Assembly (NCBI GenBank): GCA_001599755.1
Contig: BCHX01000011.1
Span: 245,664-309,663 of the forward strand
From: Gliomastix tumulicola
Taxonomy: Eukaryota > Ascomycota > Sordariomycetes > Hypocreales > Bionectriaceae
Direction of reading: 5' to 3'
DNA length: 64,000 nt
Shown piece by piece: positions 42,998-55,508 of this stretch. A program made the position numbers and the translations under genes. Position 1 is the stretch's first letter; the number at the start of each line of letters is the position of its first letter. The notes under the pieces were generated by a model. That model saw nothing but the letters and a program-made list of their open reading frames with translations. It was not told the origin of the DNA and did no database searches.

Positions 42998-45626
42998 GAT
43001 ATCCACCTCATGAGCAGGAAGCTCCTCGCTCCAACAGTGGGAGACAGGGTCAGCCATTGACAAGTGCTCTTTCGAGCCAACTCCACAACCCACTGTTGAT
43101 CTTATCCTCGTCATGCGCTCTTTCTTTTGGGACTCGACTTATGTCCCGTGTCGGTCTGACACGACCCCGGCAAATCGGTTGCCGCCTAACGTAGCCTTGG
43201 TGTATCGCTCGATGTTGAGGTAGAGCCGCTCTTTTTAAGATGATCATAGCTGTAAAGGTCTCATCTTTTGATTGTGCTCTTGATCACAATTGCGTAGGGC
43301 TCACATTTTGCGACCTCTTTTGTCAATAGCCAGTAGTATGCTGAGGACGACCTCGATGTAGTCTATCACCCGCTCGCCGAAGGTGACGCTTTTTACTTTG
43401 CGTCTCCTCGCTTCTGCTTGCTGCTAACCTAACGAGCTTGCTTGCCGATGATGGCTAAAGCACGCCTTCATTAAGCCCAGTGATGACCGCAAGCTCATAT
43501 GTCTTTATGTTGATGCAGACTTGGATCTGATGAATAGCTCTTAGGTCGGGGGGAAAGAGCGATCCTTGGCTTCGCGTACGTCTCCCATGTCGTCATCCCT
43601 CAGGAGGATTGGGGCCCGTAGGTGTTGCTTATGACGAGGGAGGAGTAGGCGGATCGGATGGCGGTTGCGATTTGGTCCACGGGCCGCACCGAATGGTACT
43701 GACACGACGGAAGCGTCGCAGAGTGAGTCAATACCTATGGTAGAGCTCACTTACGTTTCGCGGCGCCCCAATGCATCGGTCCTTTCAAGCATTGCTTTTC
43801 CGGAACTCCTCAAATAACCCGGGATATCGAATTGATGTGGCGGACGGACATCACGGCTGGGTGTAGACGCGGACAGCGGCGCTAACATTAGGTAAGGGGT
43901 GTCGAGAAGAAAAGTTTTCGCTTGCGAGCCCTGTGGTTTTGCGCGTGATGAGGCTCTCCCAAGGTGGTATTTTGGCCCCCACGCGACTTCGGCAGGCCCC
44001 TGAAATGAGTTTGTCAGCTATGTCTTCGGTCAACGGGGAGTTGGCCATACTACAATCTTGGTCTCCCCTGCAGTACGGTTACTCAAAGAACACAGTTCAA
44101 ACTATGGGCGAGTGATTATAGGCTTACCAGTACTGTTTCGATACTATCTCAAGTTCGCATCGTTTTTGTGTCCGAATGTACTTCGTACACCAAGATTGTA
44201 CCAAATAGCGGTGATGCTGGCATCTGACCTCCCTCTTTGCGGTTGGTGTCATTTAGCATGCACATCTAGGTAATAGGGAAGGACGCGAGCATACGTAGAT
44301 GACAGGGCACATTGTAGGGTGCGACTGCTAGGCAATGGAAGGATTGAGAAATACCAAAAGGAGGACAGCTGTTGCAGTAGAGTCATTGGTAAACCGGTTG
44401 TTATAGGATTCGGAGCGAAAGCAGGTGGTGTAAAGGGCTCCGTCTGGGGGCAAAAATAGGGTAGAATGTTGTCGCCTTCATTTCCCAGTTTCCCATGTGT
44501 TGCACATGCGACCCTGTGTGTGGGTCCAGGGTAACTAACTGGCCAATTGGACCGCGCGCCTCCGCCTTACCATAACGAGCTCGGATTCGACAACATGGGA
44601 TGGGTCCTATTACGGAGCAACGATGTGAGAAGTAATATACCCCCTGAGACGTTGCTATTACGGCAGACTGGCCTTCTCCCCTCCAAATGGGATCCTCCAG
44701 GGTGGGTCATGGAACGTTCATGCTGCTACACATCGAAGGTGCTGCACACTTGAGAGACTGGCACAACGAGGCGAGGACAAGCGGATGGCAGTTGTGGGTG
44801 GGGCTTTTGACAGATGCAGGTCAATAGCGCGTCGAAGTGTGCGTAGCTGAACAAACGTATGTAGCACCCTGAAGTGAACCCTCACCCCTGAGCCAGTGCA
44901 TTGTACGCTAGCAGTACAACCACAACTGGGCTGACTACGGCCGTACTTGGGCACGTCCGGCCCGAAATGCCAACAGTTAGCGTCCGTTTTCTAGAGCGTC
45001 AAGTTTCAGCCTAGTCAAGCTACACCGCTTGGAACAGATAATAGCACTGTAGCAGACTATTTGTTAGCGTTACGATCATTTTTCACACCTACGGATGCAC
45101 CCCTACCTTTGTGTTACGGCCTGGTCACCCGTAGCCCTATAAGCGTTATAGGCACACCCTTAATTGCTCAGTCATCGATCAAGGCCCAATCTTTTGCCCA
45201 GGTGGCGTAGTGGGATGTGCCTCCACTACTGTACGAATCCCAGACTAGCTGGATTCGTACACTTTGAGTACATTTGACAACTTCTCGCCCTAGCAGCCGG
45301 TCGCCAATGCATACTTCTGTGAGACAGTAATGGACATTGACCACCGCTTGAGACGTAGCTTGTCTACTGTCTGCTCTAGGTGTTACGTGCCGAAGGAAAG
45401 AATTCGACGCTGAGCGAACGGCAGGAGAAGTATCTTGGTCCACATACTACACTCGTCGTCTATCGTGCAGCTTGTCACTTGTCAAGCAGTCTGACTAGTT
45501 GATGGCTCATGGATCAATGTATCAACATTTAAAACGTCGGGAACCCCATGCACTATCTCGACACGCCAGGCCCCGGCTCTTTCCATTCAAGCCTAAACCA
45601 CCGTGGCGACCTCTGTCCTGCCCAGC
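42998..45626. other. 2.6 kb without convincing gene
   Basis: Only short frames. It contains the second copy of the 30-bp hairpin and, at about 45119-45131, GGCCTGGTCACCC, similar to the sequence beside the hairpins in the inverted-repeat arms, so a diverged copy of that element may lie at 45.1-45.45 kb. Confidence 0.45.
45230..45259 (+). repeat. 30-bp hairpin, copy 2 (perfect 10-bp arms)
   Basis: Arms GTACGAATCC and GGATTCGTAC pair perfectly around the 10-nt loop CAGACTAGCT. Copies 1 and 3 are in the inverted-repeat arms. This one stands alone in the middle of the 34-kb interval. Confidence 0.7.
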
Positions 45627-46214
45627 ATGGATGCTTCCAACGAAGACGTTGAGATCAGAGACGACAGATCAGACGATTCTCTCAACTCAAACGAAGAGCT
45701 CTTGCGCAGTGTCGAGGAAGCAAAGAGTCGCCTAGACGACCCTGAGAAGATGCGCTCTGGCTTTCATGTCTTCCCACATGCGGAGCCTGAAATCAGACCA
45801 GAGCGGCTCGAGAGGAATGAGTCATCTTTCGTGGCCGGCACACCGATCGATGCGGCTTCCCGGCAAGGTGGCACATCCGTGAAAGGTGATAATCGGGCGG
45901 CGGACAACCCTCTGGCAGTTATGAGTGGTGGCGTCCGTCCTCCCACGATCGTTCGGCCACCAACTCCGCGTCTTCTCCATGGGTGCCTCGCAATGCGCCC
46001 CAATGCTTACTCTAGATCTGAGCATGAAAACTTGCTCAAGATTGTTCTCAAACAGAATATGCGGACAAGGTCCTGTACAGCCCTCGCGACAGCAGCCGCT
46101 AGGTCGATGGCGCCGCCGTCTGCTAAAACGCGGGGTGCTAGGACTCGTGTGAGCAAGTATGGTCCGACAAGCAACAGCCTGCGAAGTCTCCACCCCAGCA
46201 ATATGGCTGGGTGA
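45627..46214 (+). CDS. Hypothetical protein, 195 residues
   Basis: From ATG 45627. The first ~70 residues are acidic and helical (ASNEDVEIRDDRSDD, EELLRSVEEAKSRLDDPEKM), followed by a Pro/Arg-rich middle (SGGVRPPTIVRPPTPRL) and a basic tail (RSMAPPSAKTRGARTRVSK). No signal peptide, domain or intron is evident. The last third may be out of the true frame. It could be a real disordered protein or a remnant. Confidence 0.35.
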   Translation: MDASNEDVEIRDDRSDDSLNSNEELLRSVEEAKSRLDDPEKMRSGFHVFPHAEPEIRPERLERNESSFVAGTPIDAASRQGGTSVKGDNRAADNPLAVMSGGVRPPTIVRPPTPRLLHGCLAMRPNAYSRSEHENLLKIVLKQNMRTRSCTALATAAARSMAPPSAKTRGARTRVSKYGPTSNSLRSLHPSNMAG

Positions 46215-46860
46215 AACAGAGTTTGCCTTGTCGTAGGCTCAATGGGGCGTGTCTTACGGGCTGTGAGAGGACGCCACCGCCTGCGAGTATCAAGAAGGAA
46301 CATCCTCGATCAGAATAGGGTCTCCGAATCACTAGAATTTGTAATTCCTGGATTCAAAGCCGTCAGGATCGCTTGCTACGTTGGCATGGCTGTCCGACAC
46401 GAAAACACTGGTCCCTGGGTAGAAGGGATGGAGGAGACTGAAGTCCATGAGACTAGATAGAGCGTGTCCTAATACGAGCGATGTAGCCTTGGTGAAATCT
46501 CTATATTCAGCGAGGTCTTGCGACATACAATCTCATGATTCTATGAGTGGTGGTTGAAGTCATATGACGAATAGAATCCCCGCGAATAGCTATCGCCAGT
46601 GTTCGTCGTCGGATATCGCGTACCGGAATTTCAATGACAGCATAGCGATGTGCATCTTCCCCCACTTGTGATGAAGCAAAAGTTCAAGAAAATGAAACAG
46701 AGAAGGAAAGTTGACACAAACGGGGGATAGAGACCGTGTCGAGGTGATGGGTTAGGTGGGTGCTGCTATCCAGCAGCTGTCCTGAGTAGGGAGCTAGCCT
46801 TGCTCCCCCTTTGCATAACAAACATCAATCTGCACCCTTGGCGGTGCTGAGCGTATGGTA

Positions 46861-49800
46861 CTAATGCTTAGTCCCGTGCTCTGAGGCAATGATGGCAGGG
46901 ATTCCAGGGGGGAGGTGCTGAGATCCAGCGGATCCAGGCGTGTCGTTGAAGGGTTCAGTCACGTTCTCGGTAGTAGAGCCGTCCGTCTCGCCAGCCTCCT
47001 CGTCATCGCCCACCTTCGGCTTCTTGAACAGGCGGAAGAAAGCATGGAGCAGACGACCGAAAGCGGCGTTCCATACCTTGCCCATAGCGTTGTAGGCAAT
47101 GACAAAGGGCTTTCCGACAGCTTTGACCATAGCGGCGAACCACTCGTCGGGGAAGAGACGTACAAGTACAGCCCAGGGGAGGCAGGCCAGCGCGGTGACG
47201 ATAGAGACGGCCCATTGGGTGCCTGTTAAGCCGCCAGGAACGATCTGGAAGGCACGAGAGCCAACGTAGATGATCAGCACCTGGAGGCCGACCATGAAGA
47301 TATTGATGAAGAGGAAAAACGTGTTGCGATGGACGCCCTCGAAGATGTTGAACTTGTTGTCCAGACGTCTATTGTTGAATTCGTTGAAGATCTGCATCCA
47401 GACGAAGGTGTTGAAAATGATGGAATCGAGCTGAAGCGACTCCTCCTCAATGTTCTTATCGTATCCCAGGATGGCGGGTCCGGCGAAGTACAGAACGAGG
47501 GTGACGACAAGCTGGAAGATAGACTGCCCAATGATCATCTTACACATGTTAGTGGTGATGAGGGGCGTCTTCTTGCCTTGGGGAGGGCGGTCGAGAATCT
47601 TCTCAGTCGGAGGGTCGGTAGCAAGGGCGAGAGCAGCAAAGGTATCCATGATGAGGTTGACCCAGAGGAGCTGGACCGCCTTGAGCACGGGAATCATGTC
47701 CGGATGGTAGACTGCGGTGATGAAGGCAAGAAGCACAGCGGTAATGTTGACTATGATTTGGAACTGGAAGAGTGGCTGTAAGTACATAGCTAATCTGGTC
47801 AGACGAAAACGGGTTTCCTTACCTGCAGGAACTTCTAGACGGCATCGTTGACCGCACGACCCCACTTGAGGGCTGTGATGATCGAAGTGAAGTTGTCATC
47901 CATCAGCACAATAGAAGAAGCTTCCTTGGCAACTTCGGTGCCCGAGATTCCAATGGAGAAGCCAACATCAGCAGCCTTCAGGGCGGGAGCATCGTTGGTA
48001 CCGTCACCGGTGACAGCAACAGTCTCGCCGAGCTCCTTCAACTTGGTAACCAGAATTCGCTTATCCTCGGGTGATGATCGGGCCAGGACCTGCAATTTGG
48101 GCAAGATCTCCTCGAAATCGGCCTCTGAGAGCCTCCTGAACTTGGGTCCCTCCATGACAATGCCGCCCTCGGTGTAGATACCGCATTCTGTGGCAATGGC
48201 CCGCGCAGTGATGACGTTATCACCAGTAACCATGCGAGTCTTGACACCGGCATGCTTGGCCTTGGCAACAGCCTCTGGCACGCCCGGACGGACAGGGTCC
48301 TGGATACCGACGAGGCCAAAGAAGGTCAGGTCCTTAAGCAGAGAAGCAAAGTCGGCATGGCCCTCCTCGACCTCGGCGTGAGCCGGGGGCCAAGCCTCGA
48401 AATCTTTGTAAACGAGGCCAATGGTATGCAGAGACTGGGAAGCATACTTGTCAATGGTGGTTCGGATCGACTTGCGCTCCTCGCTGCTTAGCGGTGCCTC
48501 GGTGAGGTCATCGAGATTAGCCTCGGCCGAACAGTAGTTGAGCAGAATTTCGGAGGCGCCCTTGACGAGGAGGCGGTAGCCGGAACCATCTTTGAGCTTG
48601 ATGCATGCGCCCATGCACTTCTTCTTCGAGTCGAAAGGGAACATCTGGAGGACTTCCTCATTGGCACGGGTCTGCGCGAGGACCTGCATGCCAAGATGGT
48701 CATGTGCGAGCTGGAGAAGGGCTGTTTCTGTCTTGGATCCAATGAAGGTCGTCTGTCCATTTTCCTCGCCCTCGAAGGCAGTCGAGTTGGCAGCCACAGA
48801 CTAGATGATAGCCTGCTTTGCCTGTTGCGATAGAGATGCAGCCCACTAAGTCATATTTGTCTCGTCAGACGTCTCCGATTCAGATTTGCTGAAGCTAACG
48901 TTGCTGAAAGTACCGGCAACGACCGTCATATGATTCGTAGTGAGAGTACCAGTCTTATCGGAGCAGATAGTAGTGGCGTTTCCCATGGTCTCGCAGGCAC
49001 GCAAGACTCGTACCAAGTTGTTCTCCCCGAGCATCCTCTTCGTCGCAAACGCCAAGGCAAGAGTGACGGCGAGAGGGAGGCCTTCGGGGACCGCAACGAC
49101 GATGATGGTAATGGCAACGATGAGAATGTCCATGAAAGACGAGGCCTTCTCGGTCGGGCTGCTGTTGTCGCCAGAGAGGTTGGCGACGAAGCGGAACAAT
49201 AGAACGAAGAAGAGGAGACCAGCCGCGCTGGAGCCGAGCTTAGCGATGGCGAGAGCCAGACCCTCCAGTTTCTTCTGCAGCGGCGTCGGATCGACTTCAG
49301 TGCGAACCGACATCATGATCTTGCCGAAAGAGCTGTTCTCACCGACCGAAGTCGCAACAAACGTGCCCATACCCTCGAGGACCTTGGCGCCAGAGATAAT
49401 GAAGGGATCCAGTTCAGACTTGGTCTGTCCCAGTTCCAAAGCCCTCATGACCTGGTCACCACCAGTCTTCTTGAGCGCGTCAGACTCGCCAGTTGCGGAC
49501 GACTCATCGCACTTGAGGTCGTGGCCGTCGATGAAGACACCGTCGACGGGAACGAGATCACCAGGCTCGAGATGTAGAACATCGCCAACCAGGATCTTGT
49601 GGACATCGATCATGAACGACTTTCCAGAGCGTACGATCTTGACTTCGCGATCCTCCTTTTTGGCGTTCAGCTTGACGGAAGCCTTCTCCTTCTGCCAGTC
49701 GTTGAGCGATGCAACACCCGTCACAATAATAATAGCCACGCAAATTGTAACATCTTCAACCCAGTCGACGGGCATAGGCTCATCCGGCGGGTGATGCACG

Positions 49801-50414
49801 CCGAGGGTCTCGTATAGACCCAGAGCGAGCGAAATAATAGCAGCGACAGTAAGCAAGATCAGTACCTTGTCGTTGTAAGCATTCCACATCAGCCTCCACA
49901 ATGGGGTAGGCTTTTTCGAAGGCAGCACATTGCGCCCGAAGACGCGGATACGGTCAGCGAAAGGCTCCGACGATGATGATGACGGTGACGCCGCTGGTGG
50001 CTGAGTCGATTCGCCCGTCGTAGAGCGTGCTGACACGGCTTCTTCAAAAGATACACTGGCGGCAGCGGAGGTTTCGTCTATTGAAAGTCCGGCGTGGACA
50101 TTTGTTTGTAATCCCCGTTCGATGCCTCGTAGGCCGCCGAGGGCTTGGAACGCAGAAAGTGATTTCGGATTCAGGAGTTTGTTGAGCTAGCCTGGCGAGA
50201 AGGCGTAGGGGTTTTCCCCGACAACAAAGTCGCTCTCGGTGCCTGGGTCGGGTCGCAGGGCCATCTTGGGGTCTTCCAAAGGCATGGAAGCCTTGCTAGA
50301 AGCTAAGCTGGAGGCCTTGGAGACTTCTGGAGGCGTGAGGAAGGGATTTCCAGTCCTGTAGCTTGCCGCCGAAGGGGGTGATAAGAGCTGGTCAGATGCC
50401 TGCTTTGATGCCAT
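46861..50414 (-). pseudogene. PMC1: PMC1-type Ca2+-ATPase with four in-frame TAG codons
   Basis: This is a P2B calcium pump, which in fungi exports Ca2+ or loads it into the vacuole. ATG 50414 to TAG 46861, with one 59-nt intron (47822-47764, GTAAGG to TTCCAG), gives 1164 codons. All hallmarks are present: TGES (about 308-311), PEGLP in M4 (443-447), CSDKTGTLT with the phosphorylated Asp (486), KGASE (618-622), TGDGTNDAP (802 on) and the C-terminal M5-M10 helices. TAG interrupts the frame at 50187-50189 (codon 76, FSPG/LNKLL), 48846-48848 (523), 48801-48803 (538) and 47835-47837 (860, VNDAV/KFLQ). There is no frameshift and no TAA or TGA. From memory, at least three of these positions are Gln in relatives. 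The N-terminus is Ser-rich. Either a very young pseudogene or a gene whose UAGs are decoded or edited. Confidence 0.88.
47764..47822 (-). other. Intron of the Ca2+-ATPase gene
   Basis: 59 nt, GTAAGG at the 5' end and TTCCAG at the 3' end. Its removal joins KFLQ to FQIIVNITAV, the conserved sequence at the start of transmembrane helix M5, and its length (2 modulo 3) accounts for the frame change between the two open frames. Confidence 0.8.
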
Positions 50415-52389
50415 GCTGGGCAGGGGGCGAGTTCCGAAAGGGGTTGGTGAAAATGGTTTGGACTAAAAGAACGAGCTGATGAATTGTGAGTGATGAACTG
50501 CGCGATGAATGAAGAAATCTAGCGTCTCTCATGGCGAGAGGCATGGAGATTTTGAACGGTGCGAACGGCCATCTTTTATAGCAAGCAGACGGCCCGGTGA
50601 AAGTAGCTTGGGGGGCTGTGTTGGGAGTATCGCGAGGGACCAATGAATGTCCTACCTCATGCTAGGCAGGCCGGTGAGGATGTGTATAGCGCAAACCCAA
50701 GCTTGATTCTGCCTGACGACCCGGCCCAGGCCCCATTGATGGCCGAACATGGAGCCGAAGGGGGAGGCTCTAGCATCGCAATGGCTGTGCGAACAACGGA
50801 ATTCCGTTGAACGCTTATCGTACAGTCGGTGGGTGGGATTGCTGCGCCTCCTCTATTGTTACCACCTCGGTGAGTAACATCGCTCATCTCGCGCACCTCA
50901 AGCGTCAGGCAGCGCGAGGCGGCTGTGTTACTAAGGGTACCCTCCTACCCTCGTGTCCGGTGCCCATGAGCCGTGGCAGGCCCACCCATGTTTATTTAGA
51001 CCAACGCCCACTGTTCAGTATACGCGCCATCCATGCTCTTCCTGCGTCTCCCGTATTTTGACTAGCCTGGAAGTGCGATACGGGGCGCGCAGCTGAGCCG
51101 GCCGGGCACGCAGGACTTGGGTCAGGGATTTCAGAGCGGAGTCATGTTTACGTCACTATACACACTTCCCGCTGCCAGCCCGCTCCCTAGCCTAATGCGA
51201 CCCACCTGTAGACGACATATCTTATCTCAAGGCACTGTCAGGCAAGTATGGCATTGGATATACAGACTTGGGAAACTCCGCGAAAGACTCCTGACACACA
51301 GAGTTCGCGGTATAGTGGGACGAGGAGAAAGAATAGGTCGTGCGGCCAGGATCTTCAGGGCGGTGACGGAGCTCGATGCGACGGAATACAGGAGGTCGTC
51401 GGTGAATCTAGAGCGAGCACGCGTGGCACAATTGCAATACGCAGCATAGCGCTAGGGGCAACCCGGAAAGCACAGAACCTGTGGTCCTATGTGTCGATAG
51501 CACCACAATGACAAATTTGAGGACGGCTTGCCAAAGCCGTACCAGATCCCTCTCGAGCGCGAGCTCTCGAGCGCGAGAGGCTAGAGTTTTCTCAGCTCCG
51601 GTAGCTTAAATATGTCCTCGTCTAGTTGGCTGCGGGCACTTTTGTATATTACTAGTGGCATAGCGAGTCTCCTCATCGCGCTAGCGCCGTGGCCATTTGT
51701 AGCCGACCTTGCGTACGCAAAGAACCCCAGTGTTTGTCAACAACTAGACCACTACTCTAGGGAGGTCAGTCTGAATGAGGCGCTGTTGCCAGATTAAATG
51801 CCCTAGGATGGCCCCTCTTCGCAGAGCTTGACAAGAAGCTGACGCCCACCGTGTGGCGTATTCGAAGCACTCGTGACCTATGAAACGGCGCTTCGGGGAG
51901 GGTTTCCACTGCTGCTCATTGGCTACGAGCGCCCGGTGCCAATCGGTCAGGAAGACATGTCAGCTCCAATGACCATGTCACGCCAAGAAGTTGCTCAAAG
52001 TCCGACAATGTATCAATGTACTTCCATCACCTTGTCCGCCACCTGATCTGTCGACTGAACTACCCTAGATACCGAACCCTCCCACTCATAGCCTCTACAA
52101 ACAGAGACAAAGAGAAAGCCAAATCGCAAGCAATATACGAGCGGCACCTTAACTCAAGGCGAGCAATCTTGCTCATCAAGAATCGGGCGAAAACCAATCT
52201 AGTATGAGAATACGGAGGATAAGCCAGTGGAACTAGATCTGTGCTGTGCCCTCCTCGGCTTTGGCTGCCTGTAGCTTGGGCCCATGGCTTCGCTCTTCTC
52301 AATTTCTTAGTGTTCCCGACGACAGCAAACAGCCTTATCATCGAGCAAAAGATCATAAGGAGGAGAAGGCACCTATGTGTGGCGGCTAC
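50415..52389. other. About 2 kb without convincing gene; 14-bp tandem duplication
   Basis: The first few hundred bases are the Ca2+-ATPase promoter region. CTCTCGAGCGCGAG occurs twice in tandem at about 51550-51577. No protein-like frame was found. Confidence 0.45.
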
Positions 52390-53186
52390 TCCGTCTCTAT
52401 AGCTTAATATCACCATGCCCCCCTCCCGTATTCGGTGCATCCGATCGGCCTCGTCTAAAACCTCCGACAGCCGATGAAAGCCCATCTAAAGCGCAATCAG
52501 CTCGTCGAAGATACAGAGTTGATCCGTAGCAAAGTCGTTCAGCAGAATAGAGAAGCCTCGGTCGTTGCTCGACTAGTCTTACCCGAGAGCCCGGAAAGGC
52601 TACACCGTCTCAGCCTTGCCCTCCTGATGTTTGAGGCTGACGTACCTGTGCTGCGATGGCAGTCTTCACCTCAAGGCCATGAAAGCCGATGTTGATCCCG
52701 ATAACGACCTTGATGTTCTCGTCGGAATGCTGGATGTAGTCGTAAGCGAAGGGCTCCAAGCATGTGCCGTCTTGAGAGTACGCAACTTCGAACACGACGC
52801 CAGGGTAAACAGCCTGACGATGTTGGAACTGTCCGTTGGGCTGTCTTTCTAGTGGATCTTCTAGGCCCCGCCCCCGTCAACAATATCCGGGACGATCCAC
52901 CGCTGCGTATCTGGGCGGCGAAGGAGCCGGCCTCGTCATTGCGCTGGCTGATCTCCCGGAGCTTGTTAGTGACCTCCCTAGCCAGAAATACAGTAAAGAA
53001 TTCGTGCGTCGGTGAAGGCATCGATCTCCGGACCTTGACTACTAGATCCAAACCCATGAGCTGCTCAAAATAACACTGGCTCCTCGACTGCCGCGAAGTG
53101 AGGGAGAACCAAACCGTAACCCTATCTTCGAAAGGTGGGCAAGACTTTGCGATGATGCGGACTGGGTTAGGCTTGATAGGGAGCAT
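52390..53186 (-). pseudogene. Unknown conserved-looking fungal protein, one frameshift and one TAG
   Basis: ATG 53186 opens with CPPFEDRVTVWFSLTSRQSR, FEQLMGLDLVVKVRR and FLAREVTNKLREISQRND. At about 52862 a one-base shift moves the frame to DPLERQPNGQFQHRQAVYPG, VVFEVAYSQDG and IKVVIGINIGFHG. An intron at 52645-52573 (73 nt, GTACGT to ACTAG) then joins in phase 0 to SSNDRGFSILLNDFATDQL. TAG at 52486-52488 interrupts just before MGFHRLSEVLDEADRMHRI, which again reads as protein. The 3' end is unclear (about 52390). The pattern recalls a family of uncharacterised ascomycete proteins ending in a helix with LDEAE-H; no function is known to me. Confidence 0.55.
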
Positions 53187-54158
53187 ACGACGTTTACCTA
53201 AGGTGTATTCAAATGACTGTTATCTCTGCAAATGGCTGCCTGACTTTGGTACTACCTCAAAACCCGACGTCGGACAAGTCGGCCAGGCAACGCCTTTGTA
53301 CTTACCATAATGAATGGGGCGTCGGCAATACACGGCTCGCCAAAAGCGATGGTGAGAACGACGACGAGGGTGTGCGCATATATGCAGTCTTGAGGAGCGA
53401 TTGGCTTACAGGGCCGCAGGGCTAGATGAGATTACGACGTCGGAGAGAGGCAATGATGAGGCGCGTTTGCACACCCCATACTAAGTTTACAAGGGATCTC
53501 GACTGTGATTTTCTCAAGAGCTACTACCAAGTGCACTCCAGTCATCTAACCGTCTTGATGTGTAATATACAGCGTACGAACGTAAAGGACACATGCCAGG
53601 TGCGCATAATCCCCCACAAATGTACCTCACTCGCCGATGAGAAGCCGGGACGTAGGATCCTGGCATTGCGAGACTCCCCTTGTCGCCAGATGGTACGTTT
53701 GACGAGATGTGGATCGAGACGCTTTCACAGGATGTATTAGTTGAAAGTGACTGAGCGATAAGTTGGAGCAGCTGACTGGCCAGCTGCATAGATGGGAGGG
53801 CGAGAGCACTGCGATTCAAACTACACCATGCTCGACGAACGCCCGACTTGTATTCCCGACGAGAAACACCCGTGGCCAATCAGATCGTGCTTGGAACTAT
53901 AGGGCCCCTGTTGCTCATTGGCTACACTCGCCTGTGTGGGGCTTTTCGTTCAGCTCATCAGTGGCGCTTAAGGAGGACTTCTCCCGTCGTGTTACCGGGG
54001 TGGTGTTTACAGAAGGAATGGTGAGGCAGACTCGTGACCATGAGAGCATCCTTAGATGAAGTATAAGTTCCCGCCCAGGACCTGCAAAAGATGTCACACT
54101 CGCACATTTATCGCACTTCACTCCCATTATATCAGCCTTTGTCTGTTCTTCCCACACG
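53187..54158. other. Intergenic, no gene seen
   Basis: Spacer and the presumed promoter of the cyclin gene. No clear TATA box or coding frame. Confidence 0.45.
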
Positions 54159-55187
54159 ATGCTGCACAGTCTTTCACGCGGCCCGGGCATGGCTTCGTCA
54201 ATATTCTCCCGCATGGATCGACTGAACAAGCCCTTAGAGACTTTGGAGGTTTTGCGTGCAGACTTGCGCATGGTTTCCTATCTAGCCCACGCTGCTCAAC
54301 GTGTAGTCGCATGCAACGATCAGGCGCAGTCTCCCCCGTTACCAACTCTTCAAGAGTTCATCCACTGCCTAGTTTCCAAGTCCAAGGTCACAGTGCCTAC
54401 TCTGATGTCGAGCCTCGTCTACATCAGGCGCTTGGAATCCTGTCTCGCGCACCCCATCACAGGTGCCCGAAGCACAGGTCATTGCATCTTCCTTGCTTGC
54501 CTCATCCTTGCTCACAAGTATACACACGATATATCGCCCTTCAACAAGGACTGGGCCGTTTGGACGAACATGGCCACAGAGGATCATCAGTTCGGTTTCA
54601 ATACCCATGAGGTCAACACTATGGAGAGGTCCTTGCTTCGGCACCTACAGTGGAACGCCCGTATTTCGGAGAAGGATCTCGAACACGAGCTCCATCTCTA
54701 TCTCAGTTTCAAGGCTGACCAGGAGAGGCTTGAGGCTGCCGCTGCCCTCAACCTCCTTTCAAAGCGTCCCATCACGTTCGCCCTGAGCGGTAACGAGCCC
54801 GCTCACTATGCAGCGAAGAGAAAGAGGGAGATTAGGTCTAGCCATTGCCGGCTTCAATCTCGCCATTCCCGCCGCAGCGATGTGCCAGTATCTTATTCCA
54901 ACCCGCGCCAGCCTTCAGACAAGAACACCCGAAATAAGATTGCAAGGAAACGCCGATCTGGGGGCTGGGTATTCCGAAATCTTAGGGGGACTTGTCAACG
55001 CCAAGAAGATCATGGCGCCTCAATGGCAGCAAACTACCCAACGCACCACCTCCCTCCTGCTCGACCTCCTGAGCAGACAGGGGTCCCCACCGACGACTAT
55101 GTTTGGATGCTCGAAACATTGGAAGAGGGTAACAAGAAACGCCTGTGGGAGATCAGAGCTAGCCATGCACGGGGATGCATGATCTAG
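54159..55187 (+). CDS. PCL-type cyclin (Pho85-cyclin family)
   Basis: The frame is 342 residues from ATG 54159; ATG 54189 (MASSIFSRMDRLN) is an equally plausible start. Residues about 65-190 form a cyclin box of the PCL1/2 type: LQEFIHCLVSKSKVTVPTLM, SLVYIRRLESCL, the helix HCIFLACLILAHKYTHD, the KDWAVWTNMA block and NTMERSLLRHLQWNARISEKDLEHEL. Such cyclins activate the Pho85/CDK5-like kinase in cell-cycle entry and polarity. The C-terminal ~140 residues are basic, Ser/Pro-rich and poorly conserved. After about 54830 a second frame is also open, so a late frameshift cannot be excluded. Confidence 0.8.
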   Translation: MLHSLSRGPGMASSIFSRMDRLNKPLETLEVLRADLRMVSYLAHAAQRVVACNDQAQSPPLPTLQEFIHCLVSKSKVTVPTLMSSLVYIRRLESCLAHPITGARSTGHCIFLACLILAHKYTHDISPFNKDWAVWTNMATEDHQFGFNTHEVNTMERSLLRHLQWNARISEKDLEHELHLYLSFKADQERLEAAAALNLLSKRPITFALSGNEPAHYAAKRKREIRSSHCRLQSRHSRRSDVPVSYSNPRQPSDKNTRNKIARKRRSGGWVFRNLRGTCQRQEDHGASMAANYPTHHLPPARPPEQTGVPTDDYVWMLETLEEGNKKRLWEIRASHARGCMI

Positions 55188-55508
55188 CGAGGTTAGAATG
55201 AAGACGATTATCTTAGCCAACCCTAGTTACTACCAATATCGAATCAGAAGAGGCACCTTGGGCAACTGATCCGCAACATCCTCTTCGTCCCCATTTCGTG
55301 TGATCCTAAGAAGCGGCTGAGCCTTCAAATGCAGCAAACCCGAGACCAGCTCACAATCGCACCAACACAAGCGATATTAGCAGTTGCATTCAGGTGTCTG
55401 AGAAAAGAGTGGTTGGATACTGTCACTCGTCTATAGTGTAGGCGCCGCGTCCACTGAGACAGATGGCATCGGCGTCTGCTCCGGCTGGCGCCTCTTCTTA
55501 CCTGGGCA

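Noticed and set aside
47329..49794. Plus-strand frames of 90-284 codons opposite the Ca2+-ATPase
   Set aside because: They mirror the conserved minus-strand pump and have no independent support.
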